DNA from: Bacilli bacterium
GTDB taxonomy: Bacteria > Bacillota_I > Bacilli_A > RF39 > UBA660
Direction of reading: 5' to 3'
DNA: 19,980 nucleotides
Assembly: GCA_028703035.1 (NCBI GenBank)
Contig: JAQVNR010000019.1
Span: 1 to 19,980 of the forward strand
The position numbers and the translations under genes are program-made. The notes under the pieces are model-generated. The model saw only the letters and a list, made by a program, of their open reading frames with translations, searched no databases and was not told the origin of the DNA. Of this stretch, positions 13,712 to 19,980 are shown one piece after another. The stretch's first letter is position 1. The number at the start of each line of letters is the position of its first letter.

Positions 13712-13788
13712 AAGTATAATATTGAAGATATTTGTTAAATTATCAAGTGGAAATAAATAAAAAACAAAATTGAAAGGAGATGAATACT

Positions 13789-14263
13789 ATGTTAGAAAAA
13801 GATTTTAAAGATATAATAATTGAGATTAAAAGTCAGATAAATAATCCTCGGATCGAAATATTTCAAAATGCTAACAAAATTATATTATAAACTAAGAAAA
13901 ATTATTGATGAAAATTCATCGTGGAGAAATAAATTCATTGATGAATTGGCTGTTGAACTTAAGATTTCTTTTTCAAATATTAAAGGTTTTATAGAAAATC
14001 AATATAAACTTACGGTTGGTAATGAAGACTATTTTATAGATATATTGTTTATCATACAAAACTTCTAGAATTAAAAAACACAAGATTTAAACCCGAATAT
14101 GCGGGAAAGGTAAATTTTTATTTATCATATTAATAAACCAATTGGTGTAAGTTCTTACGAAATATCAAAATATTTACCAAAGGATATATTAGAATCGTTG
14201 CCAACAGAAGAAGAGATAAATCTTCATATTGACAAAGATGAGGAGGAGGAAAATAATGAATAA
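13789..14263 (+). pseudogene. DUF1016 (YhcG-type PDDEXK nuclease) gene, multiply deleted
   Basis: ATG 13789 with AAAGGAGATGA upstream starts MLEKDFKDIIIEIKSQINN and runs into TAA 13888-13890. A second frame from about 13868 gives LYYKLRKIIDENSSWRNKFI then DELAVELKISFSNIKGF, typical of the DUF1016 N-terminus. It jumps straight to IENQYKLTVGNEDYFIDILF, the nuclease domain, so well over 100 residues are missing. A frameshift at about 14050 leads to YHTKL...FKPEYAGKVNFYLS, where the family's E-x-K catalytic segment ('V-V-x-E-L-K') has been lost. A last jump at 14131 gives INKPIGVSSYEISKYLPKDI then LPTEEEINLHI, the authentic C-terminus, ending at TAA 14261-14263. The tail overlaps the ribosome binding site and start of rbgA. 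YhcG-like proteins, like RhuM, frequent restriction and defence loci. Confidence 0.86.
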
Positions 14264-15122
14264 TAACGAAAACAAAACAAATATCAACTGGTATCCGGGT
14301 CATATGGCCAAAACAAAAAGAGAAATTGAGAAGTTAATGCCAATTATTGATATTGTTTATGAACTTCTTGATGCTAGAATACCTTATTCATCAAAATTAT
14401 TAGATATTAATAAAATAATTAAAAATAAAGCAAGAATTTTAATTATGACTAAAAAAGATTTATGTGATCTTGAGATCACTAATAAATGGGTCGATTTTTA
14501 TAAAAAAGAAGGATATTACGTACTACTTATTAATTTAAATGATGAAAAAGATTATCAAAAAATAATTACTTTAACAAAAGAGTTAGTTCTTGACATCAAT
14601 AATAAAAGAGTAGCAAAAGGTTTAAAAGAAAAAGAGATTAAATCACTTGTAATTGGTATTCCTAATGTGGGAAAGAGTACTCTTATTAATAAGATGGCTG
14701 GTAAAAAAGTTGCTGGTGTTGGTAATAAACCCGGAGTAACTAAAGTTCATACTTGGCTTAAAACTAAACATAATATTCTTCTTCTTGATACACCAGGCAT
14801 TTTATGGCCTAAATTAGATGAGACAAAGGCCTTTAATCTAGCTGCAATGACAGCAATAAAAAATGAAGTACTACCAATAGATGAAGTTGCATATTATATT
14901 TTAAAAATGTTAAACGATTATTATCCAGAAATATTAAAAGCAAGATATAACTTAGATTCATTTAGTTATGATATAATAAGTGAGGCTTATGAAACTATCG
15001 CTGATAAAACAGGAGCATATTTAAAAAATAAAGAAATAAATTATGATAAAATAAGTAATGCTATTATAAATGATGTAAAAAACGAGCATCTAAAAGGTAT
15101 TACTTTTGACAGGGAGTTATAA
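14256..15122 (+). CDS. rbgA: RbgA (YlqF), ribosome-biogenesis GTPase
   Basis: This 288-residue protein is a circularly permuted GTPase that drives a late step of 50S subunit assembly. It opens with NINWYPGHMAKTKREIE, the RbgA/YlqF hallmark (catalytic His in P-G-H-M). The permuted motif order is visible: G4 TKKD (65-68) comes before G1 GIPNVGKST (134-142) and G3 DTPG (178-181). A C-terminal helical domain contacts rRNA. B. subtilis RbgA is about the same length. The start is ATG 14256 with AGGAGG at 14241-14246; a TTG at 14229 is in frame but lies before the site. It is the first gene of a tight operon: its TAA shares a base with the rnhB ATG. The upstream DNA is the DUF1016 pseudogene, so its original promoter context has probably been altered. 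Confidence 0.96.
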   Translation: MNNNENKTNINWYPGHMAKTKREIEKLMPIIDIVYELLDARIPYSSKLLDINKIIKNKARILIMTKKDLCDLEITNKWVDFYKKEGYYVLLINLNDEKDYQKIITLTKELVLDINNKRVAKGLKEKEIKSLVIGIPNVGKSTLINKMAGKKVAGVGNKPGVTKVHTWLKTKHNILLLDTPGILWPKLDETKAFNLAAMTAIKNEVLPIDEVAYYILKMLNDYYPEILKARYNLDSFSYDIISEAYETIADKTGAYLKNKEINYDKISNAIINDVKNEHLKGITFDREL

Positions 15123-15763
15123 TGTTACTTGAGTATGAAAAAAAATTATATAAAGAAAAAATCACTAAAATAGCCGGTGTTGATGAAGTAGGAAGAGGCC
15201 CTCTAATTGGGCCAGTAGTAGCAGCTGCGGTAATCTTACCCAAAAATTATAAATTAGCTGGCTTAACCGATTCGAAAAAATTAAATGAAAAAAAAAGAAA
15301 CTATTTTTATAGTAAAATCAAAGATGATGCTCTGGCTATTGGAATTGGCATAGTAGATTCTCAGACTATTGATGAGGTTAATATATATGAAGGAACTAAA
15401 ATAGCAATGAAAATGGCAATAAATAATCTTGATATCAAACCCGAGCATATCTTAATTGATGCAATGAAACTTGATTTAGATATACCTTCAACAAGTATTA
15501 TAAAAGGAGACCAAAAAAGCATTAGTATAGCAGCAGCATCTGTTATAGCTAAAGTAACAAGAGATAGTATGATGTATGAACTTGATAAAAAGTTCCCAGA
15601 ATATGGCTTTGCTAGCCATAAAGGTTATCCAACTAAAATGCATGTTGAAAATATCGGAAAATATGGATTACTTGACAATTATCGATTTACTTTTAAGCCG
15701 ATAAGTGTTTTAATAAAAAAAGGTGGTAAAAATGAAAGAAAAGTTAGAAAAACCAATATTTAA
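15122..15763 (+). CDS. rnhB: Ribonuclease HII
   Basis: This 213-residue enzyme removes RNA from RNA:DNA hybrids, including single misincorporated ribonucleotides. The active site is complete: AGVDEVGRGPLIGPVVAAAV (D21, E22), HILIDAM (D113) and AASVIAKVTRD (D148). YGFASHKGYPT and HVENIGKYGLL follow as in the family. Length is normal apart from a basic C-terminal tail of about 20 residues (IKKGGKNERKVRKTNI), which is read from DNA that also holds the ribosome binding site and first codons of the next gene. It starts on the last base of the rbgA stop (TAATG), so translation is coupled, with GGGAG before it. The rbgA-rnhB pairing is conserved in Firmicutes. Confidence 0.97.
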   Translation: MLLEYEKKLYKEKITKIAGVDEVGRGPLIGPVVAAAVILPKNYKLAGLTDSKKLNEKKRNYFYSKIKDDALAIGIGIVDSQTIDEVNIYEGTKIAMKMAINNLDIKPEHILIDAMKLDLDIPSTSIIKGDQKSISIAAASVIAKVTRDSMMYELDKKFPEYGFASHKGYPTKMHVENIGKYGLLDNYRFTFKPISVLIKKGGKNERKVRKTNI

Positions 15764-17795
15764 AAATACAATTATTTTCTTTGTTTATATATTTATTATT
15801 GAAATGATAACCAAATATAATATAAATAATCATTTTTTTAGTTATTCGACCCTTAGGATAACACTTAGTTCTCTTATTTTCGCTATAATTATTAGCTTAA
15901 TCCTAAATTTAGGTAGTGAACTATTTAAAAAGATTTTTGCTAGCATTATCAGTTTAGCTTTAATTATTTATGCGTGGGTAGAGATTAATTTATATTTTTA
16001 TTTAGGTTTTTTTATGGGACTGGGAAATGCTGAACAAGGAACAAAAGTTATTGATTATATAAAAGAATATATTACAGCTTCTAAATTAGAAACATATTTA
16101 GTAATTATACCTTTTATATTATTACTATTATATTATTGGTATTTAAAACCAAAACTAATCTCTAAAAAATTAGAAAAAACTCATATCTTTTATTTTAAAC
16201 CCCAATCTAAAAAAAGAAATGTGCTCGTATATATTTGGATTGTTTTATTTATTATACTTTTAAGTATTGGATATTATAGTTCTTTAAAAGTTGAATTTAT
16301 GCAAAATAAAATGCAAACTACTAAAAATATCGAATTATTTATTTATCCTGAAAATTCTAATTTAGCAGTTAGCCAACTAGGCATTTTCACTTATGGATTA
16401 AGTGATTTAATAAGTATTATATTTAATACAAATAATTATGATTTTTATGAATATGAGCTAACTAGCGCTAAGCATCATACTCAAGTAACAGATTATTCGC
16501 GGATTATTGATGATACTTTATGGCAAAAAATTATTGAAAAAGAAACAAACAATACATATAAAAATTTAAATAATTATTTTATAACTCAAGAAGTAACTCC
16601 AAAAAATAATTATACAGGCATCTTTGAAGGTAAAAATTTAATATTTATTTTAATGGAATCAGTTGGAGAAATAGCAATTAATGAAACTTTCTTTCCTAAT
16701 ATATATAAACTTTATAATGAAGGGATATCCTTTACTAATAACTATTCACCTCGAAATAGCTGCGCAACAGGAAACAATGAACTAACTAGTATGACAAGTT
16801 TATATACAATAAATAATACTTGTACTGCTAATACATATATGTACAATAACTATTTTCAATCAATATTTAATATGTTTAATAATATTGGTTATCAAACAAG
16901 TAGTTATCATGACTATCCAGAATTTTATTATTCAAGAAAAGTAATTCATGAAAAATTAGGAAGTTCTGCTTATTATAATGCTACTGATTTAGGAATTAAA
17001 TGGAGTGCTTTATATGAAGAGTGGCCAAGTGATGTTGAATTAATAGAAAAATCACTACCATATTTTATTGATGAAAAACACTTTATGGTTTATATGACAA
17101 CAGTTACATCTCATCAACCTTATAGTGTATCAAGTGAGTATGGAGATAAATATTTATCTGAGTTAGAAGAATATGATTACAGTAGACCTCTTAAAAGATA
17201 TATATCAAAAGTTATGGAGTTAGATAAAGCAATTGGAGTATTACTTGATTCACTAAAAATAGCTGGTAAACTTGATGATACTGTTATAGTTTTGACTGGA
17301 GATCACTATCCATATGGATTATCCAATTATTATATAAATCAAATAATGGGATATGATGTGAAAGTTAATAATGAGGTTGACAGAACTCCATTAATAATTT
17401 ATAATCACTCTCAAGAACCTAAAAAAATTGATAAATATACTTCAATAATTGATATCTTGCCAACCATTTTTAATTTATTTAATTTAGATTATGATCCACG
17501 TTTATATTTTGGTAATGATATCTTTAGCGATTATCAAGACCGAGTAGTATTTGCTGATGGTTCGTGGCAGGATTCTATAGGTTTTTATAATGCACCAAAA
17601 GCAAAATTCACCAGCACATCTGGTGATGAAACACTCGCTTACTCAGATGAAGAATTAATTGAAATTAATTATGAAATAATAACTAAAAAGAAAATAAGCG
17701 CGCAAGCAATTCGAAATTATTACTTTAGTTATTTAGAGTTGGCATTAGAAAAAGAAATAGAAATAGAAAAACAATCACAAGTTAAAGATGAATAG
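15732..17795 (+). CDS. LTA synthase family protein (membrane-anchored phosphoglycerol transferase)
   Basis: This 687-residue protein has five N-terminal membrane segments (about 10-27, 38-58, 68-92, 121-138 and 163-181) followed by an extracellular sulfatase/alkaline-phosphatase-fold domain. That is the architecture of lipoteichoic-acid synthases, which move glycerol-phosphate from phosphatidylglycerol onto a glycolipid-anchored chain. Active-site candidates are E309 in FILMESVGE, nucleophile T346 in NSCATGNNE, and D524/H525 in LTGDHYPYG, parallel to E255, T300 and D475/H476 of S. aureus LtaS. H461 is in VTSHQPY. The sequence around the nucleophile differs from LtaS proper, so another phosphoglycerol transferase role is possible. 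The start is ATG 15732 with AAAGGTGG upstream; GTG 15723 is inside that site. It overlaps rnhB by 32 nt in a different frame. The C-terminal tail is Glu/Lys-rich. Confidence 0.92.
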   Translation: MKEKLEKPIFKNTIIFFVYIFIIEMITKYNINNHFFSYSTLRITLSSLIFAIIISLILNLGSELFKKIFASIISLALIIYAWVEINLYFYLGFFMGLGNAEQGTKVIDYIKEYITASKLETYLVIIPFILLLLYYWYLKPKLISKKLEKTHIFYFKPQSKKRNVLVYIWIVLFIILLSIGYYSSLKVEFMQNKMQTTKNIELFIYPENSNLAVSQLGIFTYGLSDLISIIFNTNNYDFYEYELTSAKHHTQVTDYSRIIDDTLWQKIIEKETNNTYKNLNNYFITQEVTPKNNYTGIFEGKNLIFILMESVGEIAINETFFPNIYKLYNEGISFTNNYSPRNSCATGNNELTSMTSLYTINNTCTANTYMYNNYFQSIFNMFNNIGYQTSSYHDYPEFYYSRKVIHEKLGSSAYYNATDLGIKWSALYEEWPSDVELIEKSLPYFIDEKHFMVYMTTVTSHQPYSVSSEYGDKYLSELEEYDYSRPLKRYISKVMELDKAIGVLLDSLKIAGKLDDTVIVLTGDHYPYGLSNYYINQIMGYDVKVNNEVDRTPLIIYNHSQEPKKIDKYTSIIDILPTIFNLFNLDYDPRLYFGNDIFSDYQDRVVFADGSWQDSIGFYNAPKAKFTSTSGDETLAYSDEELIEINYEIITKKKISAQAIRNYYFSYLELALEKEIEIEKQSQVKDE

Positions 17796-17804
17796 GAGGA
17801 GTCT

Positions 17805-19841
17805 ATGACAAAATTAGTAATAGTTGAGTCACCAAGTAAGACAAAAACAATTGAAAAATATTTAGGGAAAGATTATAAGGTAGTATCTAGTAAGGGACAT
17901 ATTAGAGATTTAGCAACAACTGGTAAATTTGGCTTTGGCATTGATATAGAAAATGATTTTAAACCAAATTATATTGCTGCTAAAGGAAAATCTAGTGTTA
18001 TAAAAGATTTAAAAAAAGATATCTTAAACTCAGATTATGTCTTTCTAGCAACTGACCCAGATAGAGAAGGGGAAGCAATTAGCTGGCATTTATTTGATGC
18101 TCTTGATATTAATAAAGATAATTACGAGAGAGTTATATTTAATGAAATAACCAAAGAAGCGGTTTTAAATGCTTTTAAAAATCCTGGTAAAATAAATAAA
18201 GATTTAGTTAAAAGCCAGGAAACAAGAAGAATGTTAGATCGAATTATTGGTTTTAGATTATCTAAATTAATCCAATCTAAAACAGGTGGTAAATCAGCTG
18301 GTAGAGTGCAAAGTGTGGCCTTAAAATTAATTGTTGATCGTGAAAGAGAAATTGATGCATTTATTACTGATGAATATTGGCACATTACTGCTAAATTTAA
18401 AGATTTTGATAGTGAATTAGAAAAATATCACGGTAAAAAGATTGAAATAAAAGGTGAATCTGAGGCAAATGATATATTAAATAGTTTATCTAAATCATTT
18501 AATATAGAGTCTGTTACTCAGAAAGAAAAAACTAAAAAAGGTATTATGCCTTTTACAACCTCAACTCTTCAGCAAGCTGGCGCCAATAAGCTTAATTTTG
18601 CATCAAGCAAAACTATGAGAATTGCGCAAAAGCTATATGAAAGTATTGATATTGGTACAGAAACAGTTGGTCTTATTACCTATATGCGTACTGATTCAAC
18701 CAGATTATCGGAAGTCTTTGTTGCTGATACTTATAATTATATTAAAAAAAAATATGGTCCGGAATATATTGGCCCAGTTAAAAAAGGCAAACGAAAAGTT
18801 GGAAAAATTCAAGATGCCCATGAGGCTATTCGTCCAACATCAATTGAAAGAACCCCGGAGTCAATTAAAGAATATTTAAGTGCTGATGAATATAAACTTT
18901 ATAGTATTATTTACTACCGAGCTCTAGCATCACTTATGGCTAATGCTAAAACCCTAGCAACAACAATTATTTTAGAAAACAATGGATATACTTTTAAATC
19001 AACCGGAAGTATTGTAACATTTAAAGGTTATTTAGAGGCCTATGGTAAATATTTAGATAATGAAGATATAATTTTACCTGATTTTAGTGAATATAAAACC
19101 AAAGTTATTATAGCTGATGAAATAGTACCAAGTCAGCACTTTACTAAACCTCCAGCTAGATTTACAGAAGCAACCCTAATTAAAGAACTTGAAACTTTAG
19201 GAATTGGCAGGCCAAGTACCTATTCCAAAATAACGGAAACAATTAAAGAAAGAGGCTATGTAAATATCTTAGAAAAAAAATTTCATCCAACTGAAATAGG
19301 AATAGAAACAACTGATAAGCTTCAAGAGTATTTTTCCAATATTATTAATGTAGAATATACAGCTAATATGGAAGATGATCTTGATAAAATAGCTGATGCT
19401 CAGTTGGATAATATAAAAGTATTGAAAGATTTCTATCAAGAATTTGAACCACTTGTTGAAAAAGCATTTGATGAGATGAAAAAAAAGCCACCTGAATTAA
19501 CTGGTGAAAAATGTCCAGAATGTGATCATGATTTAGTAATTAGGAATGGAAAATATGGAAAGTTTACCGCGTGTAGTAATTATCCAGCTTGTAAATATAT
19601 CAAAAAAGAACCAAAAGAAATTGTTGAAATAATGCCATGTCCAGAATGTGGTCACTCAATTATAGCAAAACCCACTCGCAAAGGAAAAATATTTTATGGA
19701 TGTAACAAATATCCAGACTGTAAATTTGCCCTATGGGATAAACCAACCGGTGAAAAATGTCCAAAATGTTCAAGCCTTTTAGTTGAAAAGGGTAAAAAAA
19801 TAAAATGTTCTGCATGTGATTATATAGTTGAAAAAAATTAG
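17805..19841 (+). CDS. topA: DNA topoisomerase I
   Basis: This 678-residue type IA topoisomerase relaxes negative supercoils through a transient 5'-phosphotyrosine link. The Toprim domain has LVIVESPSKTKTIEKYL (E8) and ATDPDREGEAISWH (D84, D86, E88). The GKSAGRVQSVALKLIVDRE block follows, and the active-site tyrosine is Y293 in GLITYMRTDSTRLS. Then come QDAHEAIRPT and KPPARFTEATLIKELE. Three C-terminal four-Cys zinc ribbons begin at GEKCPECDHDL, MPCPECGHSI and GEKCPKCSSLL, each with a closing C-x(4,5)-C or CSAC pair, as in B. subtilis TopA. AGGAGG (17794-17799) overlaps the stop of the preceding gene; ATG is 5 nt on. In many Firmicutes dprA lies just before topA; here the LTA-synthase-like gene takes that place. 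Confidence 0.98.
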   Translation: MTKLVIVESPSKTKTIEKYLGKDYKVVSSKGHIRDLATTGKFGFGIDIENDFKPNYIAAKGKSSVIKDLKKDILNSDYVFLATDPDREGEAISWHLFDALDINKDNYERVIFNEITKEAVLNAFKNPGKINKDLVKSQETRRMLDRIIGFRLSKLIQSKTGGKSAGRVQSVALKLIVDREREIDAFITDEYWHITAKFKDFDSELEKYHGKKIEIKGESEANDILNSLSKSFNIESVTQKEKTKKGIMPFTTSTLQQAGANKLNFASSKTMRIAQKLYESIDIGTETVGLITYMRTDSTRLSEVFVADTYNYIKKKYGPEYIGPVKKGKRKVGKIQDAHEAIRPTSIERTPESIKEYLSADEYKLYSIIYYRALASLMANAKTLATTIILENNGYTFKSTGSIVTFKGYLEAYGKYLDNEDIILPDFSEYKTKVIIADEIVPSQHFTKPPARFTEATLIKELETLGIGRPSTYSKITETIKERGYVNILEKKFHPTEIGIETTDKLQEYFSNIINVEYTANMEDDLDKIADAQLDNIKVLKDFYQEFEPLVEKAFDEMKKKPPELTGEKCPECDHDLVIRNGKYGKFTACSNYPACKYIKKEPKEIVEIMPCPECGHSIIAKPTRKGKIFYGCNKYPDCKFALWDKPTGEKCPKCSSLLVEKGKKIKCSACDYIVEKN

Positions 19842-19856
19842 AATAATTCTAATTTT
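19834..19856 (+). terminator. Short hairpin after topA
   Basis: AAAATTAGAA (19834-19843) pairs perfectly with TTCTAATTTT (19847-19856) over TAA. The topA stop codon lies in the ascending arm. The T-tail is only four bases, so it may be a weak or partial terminator. Confidence 0.45.
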
Positions 19857-19892
19857 GATAGTGTAAAATATATTAGGGGAAGGTATAAAAAA

Positions 19893-19945
19893 AAGAAGAT
19901 CTCTGTTAAAATTAATTTGAAATATAAATAACGGAGGTTCTTCTT
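19893..19945 (+). promoter_or_regulatory. Possible leader hairpin covering the ribosome binding site
   Basis: AAGAAGA (19893-19899) can pair with TCTTCTT (19939-19945), and CTC (19901-19903) with GAG (19934-19936). This buries GGAGG (19933-19937) and ends right before the ATG. It would keep the downstream message closed until opened by a factor, temperature or transcription kinetics. The structure was seen by eye only. Confidence 0.35.
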
Positions 19946-19980
19946 ATGAATATGATATCACAATTTGGGCAAGTTTTGGA
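19946..19980 (+). CDS. Start of a gene running out of the window
   Basis: ATG 19946 with CGGAGG 8 nt upstream begins MNMISQFGQVL; only 11 full codons are present. In related genomes trmFO, xerC or codY commonly follow topA, but these few residues are not enough to identify it. Confidence 0.6.
   Translation, partial: MNMISQFGQVL

Noticed and set aside
1..19980. CRISPR array, tRNA/rRNA genes, insertion sequences or transposase genes
   Set aside because: I looked for regularly spaced repeats, tRNA-like cloverleaf ends (GGTTCRANNCC), rRNA motifs and DDE transposases and saw none.

Overview
The window is very AT-rich (roughly 28% G+C by eye). It reads with the standard bacterial code: TGA is a real stop (for example at 573-575 and 6577-6579) and TGG encodes Trp. 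Strong AGGAGG-type ribosome binding sites, all-AT Rho-independent terminators, extended -10 promoters, a lipoteichoic-acid-synthase-like enzyme and the order rbgA-rnhB-...-topA point to a low-GC Gram-positive. The best guess is an uncultured or poorly sampled member of Bacilli/Erysipelotrichia or a walled relative of the Mollicutes. Nothing here fixes the genus.

Layout. 1-1210: the end of a DUF4825-like protein, then an orphan 171-residue protein with its own promoter. 1298-2500 (-): an ATP-grasp enzyme. 2586-3263: a gene graveyard holding the 5' end of a second copy of the FAD/Rieske oxidoreductase, a piece of a DUF5011-type surface protein, and the last codons of a second ATP-grasp gene. 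3298-3789 (-): a YqeG-type HAD phosphatase, divergent from the intact FAD/Rieske oxidoreductase (3910-5385). 5456-5851: an HNH nuclease domain that has lost its first catalytic His. 6025-9765: a forward cluster with a split LigD (3'-phosphoesterase and polymerase as two overlapping genes), a DUF6512 membrane protein, a deoxyinosine/uracil-type DNA glycosylase and an M14 carboxypeptidase. 9774-11248 (-): a two-gene operon of a HAD protein and a hemolysin-III-family membrane protein. 11490-12419: a queuosine-salvage glycosidase (Qng1/DUF2419). 12449-14263: a second graveyard with two RhuM-family pseudogenes and a DUF1016 (YhcG) nuclease pseudogene, probably the remains of a restriction-modification or defence island. 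14256-19841: a housekeeping operon of rbgA, rnhB, an LTA-synthase-like sulfatase-fold enzyme and topA, all overlapping or closely spaced. 19946 onward: the start of another gene.

How the parts work together. The forward cluster around 6-8.5 kb is weighted to DNA repair: end cleaning, end filling or ribonucleotide addition, and deaminated-base removal. No ATP-dependent ligase domain and no Ku gene are visible, so the end-joining system must be completed elsewhere or is a minimal derivative. The terminal operon couples 50S ribosome maturation, RNA:DNA hybrid removal, envelope polymer synthesis and DNA relaxation.

I did not find a clearly new multi-gene system. The points most worth a second look are the Rieske domain lacking one cluster ligand, the split and ligase-less LigD, the HNH domain missing its catalytic His, the bacterial queuosine-salvage gene, and the two pseudogene graveyards.
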